From contig NZ_APMP01000001.1 in the NCBI RefSeq assembly GCF_000372645.1, positions 124,001 through 188,000 on the forward strand: DNA of 64,000 nucleotides, given 5' to 3'. The notes under the pieces are model-generated. The model saw only the letters and a program-made list of their open reading frames with translations. It had not been told where the DNA came from and made no database searches. The stretch's first letter is position 1, and every line of letters begins with the position of its first letter. Shown here piece after piece: positions 1-11,483 of this stretch. This DNA is from Caulobacter vibrioides OR37 (GTDB lineage: Bacteria; Pseudomonadota; Alphaproteobacteria; Caulobacterales; Caulobacteraceae). Both the position numbers and the translations under genes were made by a program.

Positions 1-160
1 GTACCGCCAGCGCGCCGACCTGCAGGCGGCGCTCCGCGCCCCGATCTATGAAGACAAGGTCGTCGACCTGATCTTCGGCAAGGCCAAGATCGAGGACAAG
101 GAGGTCTCCAAGGACGAACTCCTGGAAGAAGACGACCTGCCGGAAGGCTACGGCGGCTAA
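1..160 (+). CDS. tig: trigger factor, C-terminal end (partial)
   Basis: Only the last ~52 codons are present. The gene runs off the left edge, with reading frame starting at base 2 and stop TAA at 158-160. The visible tail includes [16 protein letters not shown] followed by an acidic end, which resembles the end of the C-terminal substrate-binding domain of trigger factor. Trigger factor is the ribosome-associated chaperone and prolyl isomerase acting on nascent chains. Its place just upstream of clpP and clpX is the usual bacterial order and supports the call. A strong terminator follows within 25 bases, so clpP is probably transcribed from its own promoter. Confidence 0.85.
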   Translation, partial: YRQRADLQAALRAPIYEDKVVDLIFGKAKIEDKEVSKDELLEEDDLPEGYGG

Positions 161-184
161 GGCCAGCCGAGACGGACGGAAACG

Positions 185-215
185 AGGCGCGGTTCGCGAG
201 AACCGCGCCTTTTTC
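185..215 (+). terminator. intrinsic terminator of tig
   Basis: A perfect 10-bp stem (185-194 with 201-210), a 6-base loop and a run of five T from 210. It lies 25 bases after the tig stop. Confidence 0.85.
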
Positions 216-341
216 GTGCGCGCGCAAACCGGGCGGCTCCTTGCAACCTGTTAAGGGCCACGCGATATGCGTGGGCGACGGCGGCGCGCGGGCTGATTCG
301 TTTTCGCGTGGCCAAGACACACAAAAAGGGTGATGCCCATC

Positions 342-971
342 ATGTACGATCCGGTTACGACGGCGATGAACCTGGTTCCCGTGGTCATCGAACAGACCAG
401 CCGCGGCGAGCGCTCGTTTGATATCTTCTCGCGCCTGCTGAAGGAGCGGATCATCTTCGTAACGGGCCCCGTCGAAGACACCATGGCCAGCATTATTTGC
501 GCCCAGCTTCTCTTCCTGGAGTCGGAGAACCCCAAGAAGGAGATCGCCATGTACATCAACTCGCCGGGTGGCGTGGTGACGTCGGGCCTCGCGATCTACG
601 ACACCATGCAATATATCAAGAGCCCGGTCTCGACCGTGTGCATGGGCATGGCCGCCTCGATGGGCAGCCTGTTGCTCGCCGCCGGCGCCGCTGGCCAGCG
701 TATCTCGTTGCCGAACGCCCGCATCATGGTGCACCAGCCGTCGGGCGGCTTCCGCGGCCAAGCCTCGGACATCGAACGCCACGCCGAGGACATCATCAAG
801 ACCAAGCGTCGCCTGAACGAAATCTACGTGAAGCACTGCGGCCGCACCTATGAAGAGGTCGAACGCACGCTGGACCGCGACCACTTCATGAGCGCCGACG
901 AAGCCAAGGCCTGGGGCCTGGTCGACCACGTCTATGACACCCGCGAAGCCGCCGAGGCTGGCGCCGAGTAG
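342..971 (+). CDS. clpP: ATP-dependent Clp protease proteolytic subunit
   Basis: Serine peptidase that forms the barrel-shaped proteolytic core. With ClpX it degrades cell-cycle regulators (in Caulobacter, CtrA among others). Visible: the nucleophile Ser106 in GMAASMGS, His131 in MVHQPSGG, the aspartate in the DRDHFM segment, and YINSPGG near 71-77. Length of 209 residues from the chosen ATG is normal. Upstream in-frame starts exist at 330 (GTG) and 333 (ATG), but the purine-rich AAAAAGGG at 323-330 is spaced properly only for the ATG at 342. The intergenic stretch 216-341 holds no gene and probably the promoter. A terminator follows. Confidence 0.95.
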   Translation: MYDPVTTAMNLVPVVIEQTSRGERSFDIFSRLLKERIIFVTGPVEDTMASIICAQLLFLESENPKKEIAMYINSPGGVVTSGLAIYDTMQYIKSPVSTVCMGMAASMGSLLLAAGAAGQRISLPNARIMVHQPSGGFRGQASDIERHAEDIIKTKRRLNEIYVKHCGRTYEEVERTLDRDHFMSADEAKAWGLVDHVYDTREAAEAGAE

Positions 972-995
972 GGCTTTAAGCCGTCGCTAAACAAG

Positions 996-1029
996 AACGC
1001 CGCCAGTCTTTCGATCGGCGGCGTTTTTC
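996..1029 (+). terminator. intrinsic terminator of clpP
   Basis: Nine-bp stem (996-1004 with 1017-1025) followed by five T. It sits between the converging genes clpP and cicA. The minus-strand U-tract is weak, so it mainly serves clpP. Confidence 0.8.
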
Positions 1030-1056
1030 TTGCCTGAAGGCCCGCGACAAATCCGC

Positions 1057-1731
1057 TCAGGTGGCGGGTCTTCCTCGGAAGACGCGGAAGCCCTTCTCGT
1101 CGGCGATCGCCAGCATTTCGGTATCGCCCGAGGTGTCGCCATAGGCGGCCGTCAGATGGACATCGGGGCCGAAGATCTCGCGCAGGCGCGTCACCTTCTC
1201 CTTGGCGCGACAATTGTTCCCGTCGAGACCGCCCAGCACGCGGCCGTCCTCGGAGCACATCAGGCGGGTGCCAATCAGCAGGTCGGCGCCGAGGCCCCGC
1301 GCGAACGGCGCGACGGTCATTTCGGGCGAAGCGGTCACGATCACGAGCTTGGCCCCCTTGGCGCGCCAGGACCGCCAGACAGCGACCGCGTCGGGGCGAA
1401 GCAGGGATTGGGCGTGGGCTTGCGCGAAGGCGCGGGCGTCGTTTTCGATCTCCGAGACCGTCGCGCCCTTCAGGAACTCGCGCACCGCGGCGGCCTTGAG
1501 TTTCGCGCGATTGCGATCGAACAGGTAGGCGATCAGCGAGGGCGCGAGGCGAACAATTCCGCGCGCCCAGCGACGCGGCCCGGCGCGCCACTTCAAGAAA
1601 GCGTTGAAGCTGTCCTTGACGGTCAGGGTGCCGTCGAAGTCGAAGGCCACCAGCGCCGGCTCGTCATCCATGTCGCCGGTCATCGGACGCGAGGCGCTGA
1701 GCCCCTTGGCCATCCACGAACGCTTAGCCAT
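1057..1731 (-). CDS. cicA: CicA, HAD-family phosphatase (phosphoserine phosphatase-like)
   Basis: Haloacid dehalogenase-type hydrolase of the IB (phosphoserine phosphatase-like) group. Motif I is DFDGTLT, motif II lies in VIVTASPEM, and motif III/IV is the YGDTSGDTEML segment near the C-terminus. In C. crescentus a gene of this type, cicA, lies between clpP and clpX in opposite orientation and disturbs cell division when overexpressed. Position, orientation and family match here. The true substrate is unknown to me. The open frame extends to 1959, but the ATG at 1731 has a GGAAGG site just upstream and gives 224 residues. Other in-frame ATGs are at 1683 and 1671, still before motif I. Confidence 0.85.
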   Translation of the reverse strand: MAKRSWMAKGLSASRPMTGDMDDEPALVAFDFDGTLTVKDSFNAFLKWRAGPRRWARGIVRLAPSLIAYLFDRNRAKLKAAAVREFLKGATVSEIENDARAFAQAHAQSLLRPDAVAVWRSWRAKGAKLVIVTASPEMTVAPFARGLGADLLIGTRLMCSEDGRVLGGLDGNNCRAKEKVTRLREIFGPDVHLTAAYGDTSGDTEMLAIADEKGFRVFRGRPAT

Positions 1732-2067
1732 CGACCTTCCATGCGGGCGCTTCACGCGCTCCGTTCCACACGATTCCCCAATTGCTAATACGGCCTCGCG
1801 GGGGTGGCCGTAAGAGCCAAGACGCACGACGCTTGCGCCGGCGCGCCAATCGCCCAATTTAGATGACGAGGTCATGACACGATCCGGCGTGTTCGAGCGT
1901 TTGAGGCGGGAAAGGCGCCGGCAAGGCTTGTGAACCGAGCCCGGATCGGGGATTGTCAAGGATTAGACAACTCCCGGCGTATATTCTGCTTGCTTCGGTG
2001 GCGGCGTATGCGCTCGGAGGGGCGTCGCGGCGTTAAGCCGTAAGTCGCCATAGTGTGAGAAGCGATC
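1732..2067. other. cicA-clpX divergent intergenic region, no gene seen
   Basis: About 336 bases with the divergent promoters of cicA (minus) and clpX (plus). A short dyad, TTGTC-N8-GACAA, occupies 1953-1970, and a TATATT hexamer lies at 1980-1985 upstream of clpX. I could not match a convincing -35 to that hexamer. Confidence 0.5.
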
Positions 2068-3330
2068 ATGACGAAAGCCGCGAGCGGCGACACCAAGAGC
2101 ACTCTGTATTGTTCTTTCTGTGGAAAGAGCCAGCACGAGGTGCGCAAGCTCATCGCCGGGCCGACGGTGTTCATTTGTGATGAATGCGTCGAACTGTGCA
2201 TGGATATCATCCGCGAAGAGCACAAGATCGCCTTCGTAAAGTCCAAGGACGGCGTGCCGACGCCGCGCGAGATCTGCGAGGTCCTGGACGACTACGTGAT
2301 CGGGCAAGGCCACGCGAAGAAGGTTCTCGCGGTGGCGGTCCACAATCACTACAAGCGCCTCAACCACGCGTCGAAGAACAACGACGTCGAACTGGCCAAG
2401 TCGAACATCCTGCTGGTCGGTCCGACCGGTACGGGTAAGACGCTTCTGGCCCAGACCCTGGCTCGAATCATCGACGTCCCGTTCACGATGGCCGACGCCA
2501 CGACGCTGACCGAGGCCGGTTACGTCGGCGAGGACGTCGAGAACATCGTGCTGAAGCTGCTGCAAGCCGCCGACTACAATGTCGAACGCGCCCAGCGCGG
2601 CATCGTCTATATCGACGAAATCGACAAGATCAGCCGCAAGTCCGACAACCCGTCGATCACCCGCGACGTGTCGGGCGAAGGCGTGCAGCAAGCCCTGCTG
2701 AAGATCATGGAAGGCACCGTCGCCTCCGTGCCGCCGCAAGGCGGGCGCAAGCATCCGCAGCAGGAATTCCTGCAGGTCGACACGACGAACATCCTGTTCA
2801 TCTGCGGCGGCGCCTTCGCCGGGCTCGAGAAGATCATCTCGGCGCGCGGCGCGGCCAAGTCGATCGGCTTCGGCGCCAAGGTCACCGATCCGGAAGAGCG
2901 CCGCACGGGCGAGATCCTGCGGAACGTCGAGCCCGACGACCTGCAGCGCTTCGGCCTGATCCCGGAATTCATCGGCCGTCTGCCGGTGGTCGCGACCCTG
3001 GAGGACCTCGACGAGGCCGCCCTGGTCAAGATCCTGACCGAGCCGAAGAACGCCTTCGTCAAGCAGTACCAGCGCCTGTTCGAGATGGAGAACATCGGGC
3101 TGACCTTCACCGACGACGCCCTGCATCAGGTCGCCAAGAAGGCCATCGCCCGCAAGACCGGCGCGCGCGGCCTTCGTTCGATCATGGAAGGCATCCTGCT
3201 GGAGACCATGTTCGAGCTGCCCAACTACGAGGGTGTCGAGGAAGTGGTGGTCAATGCCGAGGTCGTCGAAGGCCGGGCCCAGCCGCTGCTGATCTATGCC
3301 GAGAAGAAGGGTGGGGCGGCTTCGGCCTAA
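2068..3330 (+). CDS. clpX: ATP-dependent Clp protease ATP-binding subunit ClpX
   Basis: AAA+ unfoldase that recognises and feeds substrates into ClpP. It starts with a zinc-binding domain, with Cys15, Cys18, Cys37 and Cys40 in CSFC...CDEC. Walker A is GPTGTGKT at 118-125, and Walker B is in VYIDEIDK. The [11 protein letters not shown] and GARGLRSI (sensor-2 arginine) segments are also present. Length 420 is typical. It is separated from clpP by the opposed cicA gene, an arrangement known from Caulobacter. A strong terminator follows the stop. Confidence 0.97.
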   Translation: MTKAASGDTKSTLYCSFCGKSQHEVRKLIAGPTVFICDECVELCMDIIREEHKIAFVKSKDGVPTPREICEVLDDYVIGQGHAKKVLAVAVHNHYKRLNHASKNNDVELAKSNILLVGPTGTGKTLLAQTLARIIDVPFTMADATTLTEAGYVGEDVENIVLKLLQAADYNVERAQRGIVYIDEIDKISRKSDNPSITRDVSGEGVQQALLKIMEGTVASVPPQGGRKHPQQEFLQVDTTNILFICGGAFAGLEKIISARGAAKSIGFGAKVTDPEERRTGEILRNVEPDDLQRFGLIPEFIGRLPVVATLEDLDEAALVKILTEPKNAFVKQYQRLFEMENIGLTFTDDALHQVAKKAIARKTGARGLRSIMEGILLETMFELPNYEGVEEVVVNAEVVEGRAQPLLIYAEKKGGAASA

Positions 3331-3356
3331 CGACCGGTCTCGTCTGAAGCGTTCAG

Positions 3357-3389
3357 GGCGCGTCCTCGTTTCGGGGACGCGCCTTTTTC
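3357..3389 (+). terminator. intrinsic terminator of clpX
   Basis: Nine-bp GC-rich stem (3357-3365 with 3375-3383) followed by five T, 26 bases after the clpX stop. Confidence 0.85.
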
Positions 3390-3729
3390 GTGCGGGGCGG
3401 GGCCTGGCCGAGAAGTTTCACGGCGGGTGCGCTCTGGGCGCCACGCGGAGCTTTGGCGAGGCAAATCCCTCAATGGGCGGACTTTTGGAGAAACTTCCCG
3501 TCGAAGAGCGGGAAGGGGGCAACAGTCCGCTAGCTTTGCCGCTCCCGCGCGACTTGTCGCCGCTGATGGGCGAGCCCGCTTGAACCCTGTTGTAAAACGT
3601 CCACATAAATAACGACATTCCGCCCAGTCCCGGGCGGACGGGCCGTTCGACTCAGGCGCATCGTCTGGTGTTACGGCGGCCCGCATGGCCAGGCGCCTCT
3701 TTTGGGCCTAGGCCGGGAGTATTGAGAAC
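3390..3729. other. clpX-lon intergenic region with a nested hairpin, no gene seen
   Basis: About 340 bases without a convincing gene. A nested inverted repeat occupies 3477-3530: outer arms 3477-3483/3524-3530 (GCGGACT/AGTCCGC) and inner arms 3494-3500/3509-3515 (CTTCCCG/CGGGAAG). It lies upstream of the candidate heat-shock promoter. It could be an intergenic repeat, a cruciform or a small RNA; I cannot decide between these. Confidence 0.4.
3579..3608 (+). promoter_or_regulatory. candidate sigma-32 (heat-shock) promoter of lon
   Basis: CTTGAAC at 3579-3585 matches the sigma-32 -35 element (CTTGAAA) at six of seven positions. After about 14-15 bases comes CCACATA (3601-3607), which resembles CCCCATNT imperfectly. 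It lies 120 bases before lon, a classical heat-shock gene. Judged by eye only. Confidence 0.4.
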
Positions 3730-6129
<2,400 letters not shown>

Positions 6130-6153
6130 AAGCAACTTATCGTTGATAACTTA

Positions 6154-6180
6154 AGCGGCGCGGGGGATTCCCGCGCCGCT
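6154..6180 (+). terminator. possible terminator after lon
   Basis: Perfect 11-bp GC-rich stem (6154-6164 with 6170-6180) 25 bases after lon, but with no T-run, so termination is uncertain. A second small dyad, TTATC-GTT-GATAA, lies at 6137-6149. Confidence 0.45.
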
Positions 6181-6185
6181 GTCGT

Positions 6186-6213
6186 TTGACGGGGCGTTTT
6201 CGCCCGCCATAAT
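6186..6213 (+). promoter_or_regulatory. promoter of hup (sigma-70 type)
   Basis: TTGACG (6186-6191), a 16-base spacer and CATAAT (6208-6213). This is one of the best housekeeping promoter matches in the window, 61 bases before the HU start. Confidence 0.65.
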
Positions 6214-6274
6214 CCTGGCTCTGGACGAAGCGCCGTAAGGGAAAACGCGTCGCCGCCCAGGCTGGGAGAAAAAC

Positions 6275-6553
6275 ATGACCACAAAAGCCGAGCTCGTCAC
6301 GGCCATCGCCGAGAAGGCGGGCATCAACAAGAACCAGGCCAAGGACGCTCTGGAAGCCTTCATCGACGCCGTCACCGACTCCCTCAAGTCGGGCAAGGAT
6401 GTTCGCCTGGTCGGCTTCGGCGCCTTCAAGGCCGTGACCCGGGCCGCCGGCACCGCGCGCAATCCCCGCACCGGCGAAACCGTCAATCGTCCCGCGTCGA
6501 AGACGGCGCGCTTCCAGGTGGGCGAGGGGCTGAAGGCCTCGCTGAACGACTGA
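6275..6553 (+). CDS. hupB: DNA-binding protein HU
   Basis: Small histone-like nucleoid protein that bends DNA as a dimer. The 92 residues are normal for the family. The N-terminal helices (ELVTAIAEKAGINKNQAKDA) are followed by the DNA-embracing beta-arm carrying RNPRTGE and the arm-tip proline. It is preceded by a good promoter and followed by a terminator, so it is probably monocistronic. The lon-hup order is common in proteobacteria. Confidence 0.96.
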   Translation: MTTKAELVTAIAEKAGINKNQAKDALEAFIDAVTDSLKSGKDVRLVGFGAFKAVTRAAGTARNPRTGETVNRPASKTARFQVGEGLKASLND

Positions 6554-6577
6554 CCTCTTTCTTCCGCGTAGGGAGAG

Positions 6578-6610
6578 GCGGGGCGCCCGGCCGGGCCGCT
6601 CCGCTTTTTC
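6578..6610 (+). terminator. intrinsic terminator of hup
   Basis: GC-rich arms (6578-6590 with 6591-6604, one bulge) followed by five T, 25 bases after hup. Confidence 0.7.
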
Positions 6611-6717
6611 GTTTTCCCGTTTCGCGGATGGGCCTCCGCGGCGATATCCCTTCCGATTTTCGGCCCGATAACCGTTTCACACCTATCGGAAAATACTCTA
6701 GAAGCGCCGACGCGAAG

Positions 6718-6792
6718 GGGCAGTTAGCTCAGCGGTAGAGCGTCTCGTTTACACCGAGAGGGTCGGGGGTTCGATCCCCTCACTGCCCACCA
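6718..6792 (+). tRNA. tRNA-Val (UAC anticodon)
   Basis: A complete 75-base cloverleaf. The acceptor stem is GGGCAGT paired with ACTGCCC. The D-arm contains TAGCTCAGCGGTAGAGC. The anticodon arm is TCTCG-loop-CGAGA with TAC in the loop. The T-arm contains GGTTCGATCCC. Discriminator A and an encoded CCA (6790-6792) are present. Confidence 0.96.
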
Positions 6793-6966
6793 CTCTTCAC
6801 GGCCGCGTTGCCAGATGGCGAGCCTTGCAAGCCGCGAAAGCGCGCCTTGCGAGCCGGCGAGACTGGGCGCGGAAATCGTCGGAAGCGGCCAGGAACCGTG
6901 GTTGTCGCAAAAGCTTTATCGTTCGGAGGCCGTATTGGGGGGCTTCGGTAACGATGAGGAATCGGC

Positions 6967-8178
6967 GTGACGGACACGATATCGGACCGGCCGCTCGGCC
7001 CGCGCGTTCTCCCCATCTCCGACTATCCGCCGACTGAAGGCCCGGTCCGTCTCGTCGACACCACGATGCTCTACGCCCCGCGCAGCGGCGGGGTCCGACG
7101 CTATCTGTCCTCCAAGCGCGCGTGGCTCGCCGCCAACCGTCCCGATGTTCGCCACACGCTGGTCGTCCCCGGCGCGCGCGATTCCCATGACGGGCAAGGC
7201 AGGGTCTCGATCTACGCCGCGCCCCTGCCGTTCGGCGCCGGATATCGTTGGCCCGTGGTCAAGCAGGCCTGGATGGAGCGCCTGATCCGCCAGCGGCCCG
7301 ACATTATCGAGGCTGGCGATCCCTATACTCCGGGCCTGGCGGCGCTGCGCGCCGGCGACGCTCTAGGCGTTCCGGTGGTGGGCTTTTGCCACACCGATCT
7401 GGGGGCGCTGGCCGCTCTGCATATCGGCGAATGGGTTGAAAAGCCGGTGCAGAAGCGTTGGGCCGCCATCTACCGTCAGTTCGATCGCGCCGTCGCGCCC
7501 AGTTGGTTCATCGCTGGCCGCCTGGTCGAGGCTGGCGTGCACGACGCCATCGGCCTGCCGCTGGGCGTCGACACCGAGATCTTCCATCCGGCCCGCGTGG
7601 ACCGTGCGCGGCTACGCCGCCGCCTGGGCGTGGCGCCGGACGAGCGCCTGCTGGTGTTCGCGGGCCGCCCGGCGCGGGAAAAGCGGCTGGAGGTGCTGGT
7701 CGGCGCGGTCGAGCGCCTGGGCGCGCCCTATAAGCTTCTGCTCGTCGGCGCGGGCGGCGGAGCGCCGGTGAGCGATCGGGCGATCTGCATGGACTATGTC
7801 CGTGATCCGGCCGAATTGGCGGGGATTCTGGCCAGCTGCGACGCCTTCGTGCACGCCAACGACAACGAGCCTTTCGGGCTGATCGTACTGGAGGCCATGG
7901 CTTGCGGCCTGCCCGTGGTGGGCGTCGCCGCCGGCGGCGTGGCCGAATCGGTCGACGACCAGGTCGGCCAACTGGCGACACGATCGGAGCCCGCGCCGTT
8001 CGCCGAAGCTATCGAGGCCCTGTTCGCCCGCGATCTGGCCGCCGTCCGCGCGGCCGCTCGTCGCCGCGCCGTCGAGCGGCACGGCTGGGACGCGGTCTTT
8101 CGCCAGCTCTGCGGCATCTATGGCGAGTTGACGGGGCGGCGTAGCTTTGGGTCTGGCGCCCAGGTTCGCGATCATTAA
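6967..8178 (+). CDS. glycosyltransferase family 4 protein
   Basis: Retaining GT-B glycosyltransferase, probably transferring a sugar from a nucleotide-sugar to a glycan or lipid. The N-terminal acceptor half includes a PRSGGVRRY glycine-rich loop. The C-terminal donor half has [14 protein letters not shown] and the E-x7-E motif in [15 protein letters not shown] (Glu301, Glu309). The fold resembles GDP-mannose-dependent mannosyltransferases, but donor and acceptor cannot be told from sequence. It starts at GTG with AGGA about eight bases upstream; 403 residues. It is a single gene after tRNA-Val. Its 3' end overlaps the converging oxidoreductase gene by three to four bases. Confidence 0.85.
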   Translation: MTDTISDRPLGPRVLPISDYPPTEGPVRLVDTTMLYAPRSGGVRRYLSSKRAWLAANRPDVRHTLVVPGARDSHDGQGRVSIYAAPLPFGAGYRWPVVKQAWMERLIRQRPDIIEAGDPYTPGLAALRAGDALGVPVVGFCHTDLGALAALHIGEWVEKPVQKRWAAIYRQFDRAVAPSWFIAGRLVEAGVHDAIGLPLGVDTEIFHPARVDRARLRRRLGVAPDERLLVFAGRPAREKRLEVLVGAVERLGAPYKLLLVGAGGGAPVSDRAICMDYVRDPAELAGILASCDAFVHANDNEPFGLIVLEAMACGLPVVGVAAGGVAESVDDQVGQLATRSEPAPFAEAIEALFARDLAAVRAAARRRAVERHGWDAVFRQLCGIYGELTGRRSFGSGAQVRDH

Positions 8179-9170
8179 GCCCTGAGGCTGGCCAGGATCT
8201 CGTAGCTGTGCTTCCGGGCGTCGTGGTCGTGGATTTGCGAGGCCGCCATCAGCTCGTCCGCGCCCGTCAGTTCCAGCACCCGCTCGATCTTGCGGCGCAC
8301 CGTCTCGGGAGAGCCGATCGCCGAATACTGGAAGGTGTGGTCCAGCCCCGCCAACTCCGCGGGAGAAGCGTGCTCGCGGATATCGTCGACAGGCGGCGGC
8401 AGAAGGCCGGGGCGCCCCCGACGCAGGGCCAGGAACTGCTGCTGAGTCGAGGTCGCCAGACGCGCGGCCTCCGCGTCGGTATCCGCCGCGCACACGCCGA
8501 CGCAAACCATGACATGCGGCTTGTCCAGGGTCTCCGACGGCTTGAAATGCCGGCGATAGAGGAGGAGGGCGTCCAACAGCGAATCGGGCGCGAAGTGGGC
8601 GGCGAAGGCGTAGGGCAGGCCAAGGGCCGCCGCCAATTGCGCGCCCCAGGTCGAGGAGCCGAGCATCCAGATCGGCACATCCTGGCCTTCGCCTGGCACG
8701 GCGCGGACGCTCTGGTCCGGATTGGCCGGCTTGAACCAATGCTGCAGCTCGACGACGTCCTGGGCGAACGAATCAACGGCGCCGGCGTAGCGGCGCAACG
8801 CCCGCATCGTGGCCTGGTCCGTACCGGGCGCGCGGCCCAGACCCAGATCGATCCGGCCTGGATAGAGCGCGTTCAGGGTGCCGAACTGTTCGGCCACCAT
8901 CAGCGGCGCGTGGTTGGGCAGCATGACGCCGCCGGAGCCGACTCGAATCGTTTTCGTACCGCCGGCCACGTGGCCAATGACCACGGCGGTCGCGGCGCTG
9001 GCGATGCCCGGCATATTGTGATGCTCGGCCAGCCAGTAACGATGAAAGCCCAAGGATTCGGCGTGTCGCGCGAGATCGAGACTATTGTGAAGCGCCTGGC
9101 CGACGGTCACGCCCTGCGGAACGGGCGCGAGGTCCAGGACGGAAAACGGCGGATACGCGGTGCTGCTCAT
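8175..9170 (-). CDS. luciferase-like (LLM class) flavin-dependent oxidoreductase
   Basis: A TIM-barrel member of the bacterial luciferase superfamily, likely using reduced flavin on an unknown substrate. Family signatures: the N-terminal [11 protein letters not shown] strand, the [12 protein letters not shown] segment, then [15 protein letters not shown] and [14 protein letters not shown]. 331 residues. It resembles the MsnO8/alkanal monooxygenase-like subfamily common in soil and freshwater proteobacteria. It is a stand-alone gene, convergent with the glycosyltransferase and upstream (in its own direction) adjacent to the tRNA-Asp genes. Confidence 0.85.
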   Translation of the reverse strand: MSSTAYPPFSVLDLAPVPQGVTVGQALHNSLDLARHAESLGFHRYWLAEHHNMPGIASAATAVVIGHVAGGTKTIRVGSGGVMLPNHAPLMVAEQFGTLNALYPGRIDLGLGRAPGTDQATMRALRRYAGAVDSFAQDVVELQHWFKPANPDQSVRAVPGEGQDVPIWMLGSSTWGAQLAAALGLPYAFAAHFAPDSLLDALLLYRRHFKPSETLDKPHVMVCVGVCAADTDAEAARLATSTQQQFLALRRGRPGLLPPPVDDIREHASPAELAGLDHTFQYSAIGSPETVRRKIERVLELTGADELMAASQIHDHDARKHSYEILASLRA

Positions 9171-9253
9171 GAAGGCTAGATGGCGCGCGGTCGCGGCAAC
9201 TCAAGCCCGATGAGGTCGTCGTTTCCGATTTCGAAGGGGAAGCCACCGGACGG

Positions 9254-9330
<77 letters not shown>

Positions 9331-9398
9331 GTCGTGCGCTTGGAGCGCGACGGTCGTCCGTAGACCGAGGGGAGGGAAGCTGACCACTCTCGAGAGAG

Positions 9399-9475
<77 letters not shown>

Positions 9476-9525
9476 ATAAGCCTTCGCCGAGGCGAAAGCG
9501 CGACCCGCCGATCGGCGAGGGGCGT

Positions 9526-9554
9526 CTGATATGTCGGGCGAAGACTCGTGTCAA
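9526..9554 (-). promoter_or_regulatory. promoter of the tRNA-Asp pair
   Basis: On the minus strand: a perfect TTGACA -35 (bases 9549-9554), a 17-base spacer and a TATCAG -10 (9526-9531). It lies about 50 bases before the first tRNA-Asp, with a GC-rich discriminator, as expected for stable RNA. Confidence 0.7.
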
Positions 9555-9787
9555 CGGCCATATCGTCGAAGCCGCGAAACGGAGCTGGGGACAAAGGGTT
9601 TCGCTCGCGATCGACGCGCGCGAGGCGAGGTGAAAGGTCCTTGTGGGCCAAGGCCGCGCCGGTTGCGCGCGACAGACCAGCGTTAGCTCAAGATTGTCTA
9701 GTTGCGATCGTTTCTCAATGTGTCTCGGGTGTTTGAAGCGCTGGCGACAGTGGGCTACAAACCGCTCGATTCAAGCCAAGGGCTGTC
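9555..9787. other. region upstream of the nuo operon, no gene seen
   Basis: Together with 9476-9554 this forms a 312-base gap between tRNA-Asp (minus) and nuoA (plus). It must contain the nuo promoter, but no hexamer pair stands out by eye. Confidence 0.35.
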
Positions 9788-10165
9788 ATGACCGCCTTCC
9801 TCCTCCAGTACCTGCCGATCGTGATCTTCCTCGGGATCGCGGCGGCTATCGGGATTGTCTTCCTTCTGGCCGCGGCCGTGCTCGCGCCGAAGGCGCCGGA
9901 CCCGGAAAAGCTGTCCGCATACGAATGCGGCTTCAACGCCTTCGACGACGCGCGCATGAAGTTCGACGTCCGGTTCTATCTGGTGTCGATCCTGTTCATT
10001 ATCTTCGACCTCGAAGTGGCGTTCCTGTTCCCCTGGGCGGTCACGCTGTTGAAGCTGCCGCATGACGTGGCCCAGTTCGCCTTCTGGTCGATGATGACGT
10101 TCCTCGGCGTCCTGACCGTCGGCTTTATCTACGAATGGAAGAAGGGCGCCCTCGAATGGGAGTGA
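9788..10165 (+). CDS. nuoA: NADH-quinone oxidoreductase subunit A
   Basis: Membrane-arm subunit of respiratory complex I near the quinone site. 125 residues with three predicted transmembrane helices (about 7-32, 62-84 and 92-115). The conserved loop [10 protein letters not shown] (Cys47) carries the ND3-type cysteine of the quinone-site loop, and the [11 protein letters not shown] helix is clear. It is the first gene of the nuo operon. Its last codons overlap the start of nuoB. Confidence 0.96.
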   Translation: MTAFLLQYLPIVIFLGIAAAIGIVFLLAAAVLAPKAPDPEKLSAYECGFNAFDDARMKFDVRFYLVSILFIIFDLEVAFLFPWAVTLLKLPHDVAQFAFWSMMTFLGVLTVGFIYEWKKGALEWE

Positions 10166-10749
10166 TCGTTCCCGCCAACGCGGCCCCAACGGGATCTGGC
10201 GTTCCGGCGCTGTCGGGCGGCCGTTCGACGGTCGAGGGCTATGACCCCAAGCTGCACGATCCGTTCTTTGACGGCGTCTCGCAGCAGCTGGCCGACAAGG
10301 GCTTCATCACCGCCGCCGCCGACGACCTGATCACCTGGGCTCGCACGGGCTCGCTGATGTGGATGACGTTTGGCCTGGCGTGCTGCGCCGTGGAGATGAT
10401 GCAGGCTTCGATGCCGCGTTATGACCTGGAGCGCTACGGCTTCGCCCCGCGCGCCAGCCCGCGCCAGTCCGACGTGATGATCGTCGCCGGCACTCTGACC
10501 AACAAGATGGCTCCGGCCCTGCGCAAGGTCTACGACCAGATGCCGGAGCCCCGTTACGTCATCTCGATGGGCAGCTGCGCCAACGGCGGCGGCTACTACT
10601 ATTACAGCTACAGCGTCGTGCGCGGCTGCGACCGCGTGGTTCCGGTGGACATCTATGTCCCGGGCTGCCCCCCCACGGCCGAGGCGCTGGTCTACGGCGT
10701 GCTGCAGCTACAGAAGAAGATCCGCCGCACGGGGACGATCGAGCGATGA
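10156..10749 (+). CDS. nuoB: NADH-quinone oxidoreductase subunit B
   Basis: Hydrophilic subunit carrying the N2 4Fe-4S cluster that passes electrons to quinone. Cluster ligands are Cys76 and Cys77 ([10 protein letters not shown]), Cys141 (GSCANGGG) and Cys171 (VPGCPPT). The ATG at 10156 is chosen over the upstream ATG at 10135: it gives 197 residues and a ten-base overlap with the nuoA stop, typical of translational coupling. The unconserved N-terminal ~25 residues are normal. Confidence 0.96.
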   Translation: MGVIVPANAAPTGSGVPALSGGRSTVEGYDPKLHDPFFDGVSQQLADKGFITAAADDLITWARTGSLMWMTFGLACCAVEMMQASMPRYDLERYGFAPRASPRQSDVMIVAGTLTNKMAPALRKVYDQMPEPRYVISMGSCANGGGYYYYSYSVVRGCDRVVPVDIYVPGCPPTAEALVYGVLQLQKKIRRTGTIER

Positions 10750-11387
10750 CCGACGTGGTTCCGACCGAAACGGCGATCTCGCCGCTGGAAGCGCTGGGCC
10801 AGACCATCGTCGCCAACAGCGCCGGCGCGATCACCGCTTATCATGTGGCGTTCGGCGAGCTGACGGTGCTGGGTCCGGCGAACCGCGTGGTCCAGGCGCT
10901 TGAATTCCTGCGCGACCACGCCGATTGCCGCTTCCACCAGTTGGTCGACCTGACCGGCGTGGACTATCCGCAGCGCGAGCGTCGTTTTGATGTGGTCTAT
11001 CACCTGCTGTCGCTGGTGAAGAACCATCGCATCCGCCTGAAGGTGCAGACCGACGAGGATACGGCCGTTCCCACCGTGACGTCGGTCTTCCCGGTCGCCG
11101 ACTGGTTCGAGCGCGAGGCATTCGACATGTTCGGCATCTTCTTCGAAGGCCATCCGGACCTGCGCCGGATCCTGACCGATTACGGCTTCCACGGCCATCC
11201 GCTTCGGAAAGACTTCCCGATGACGGGCTATGTGGAAGTGCGCTACGACGACGAGCTTAAGCGTGTCGTCTACGAACCCGTGAAGATCACGGAGTTCCGT
11301 GCGTTCGACTTCCTGTCTCCCTGGGAAGGCGCGAAGTACGCGCTTCCTGGCGACGAGAAAGCCGAGAAGCGAGCGGGAGACGCGTAG
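10746..11387 (+). CDS. nuoC: NADH-quinone oxidoreductase subunit C
   Basis: 30-kDa-type subunit of the complex I Q-module. Signatures: [24 protein letters not shown], then [24 protein letters not shown] and [15 protein letters not shown]. 213 residues. It is separate from nuoD, unlike the enterobacterial nuoCD fusion. The start overlaps the nuoB stop as ATGA. Confidence 0.96.
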   Translation: MTDVVPTETAISPLEALGQTIVANSAGAITAYHVAFGELTVLGPANRVVQALEFLRDHADCRFHQLVDLTGVDYPQRERRFDVVYHLLSLVKNHRIRLKVQTDEDTAVPTVTSVFPVADWFEREAFDMFGIFFEGHPDLRRILTDYGFHGHPLRKDFPMTGYVEVRYDDELKRVVYEPVKITEFRAFDFLSPWEGAKYALPGDEKAEKRAGDA

Positions 11388-11483
11388 GGCCGGGGCCGGC
11401 GCGAAGGCGCTGGCTCCAGATCACTTGTCGGGATCGGCCGATGGCCGGCCTGGCATGGAACAGTGTAACGAAGGTCCGTAGCC

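Noticed and set aside
10135-10165. Apparent frame problem at the nuoA-nuoB junction
   Set aside because: Ordinary translational overlap; nuoB starts well at 10156.
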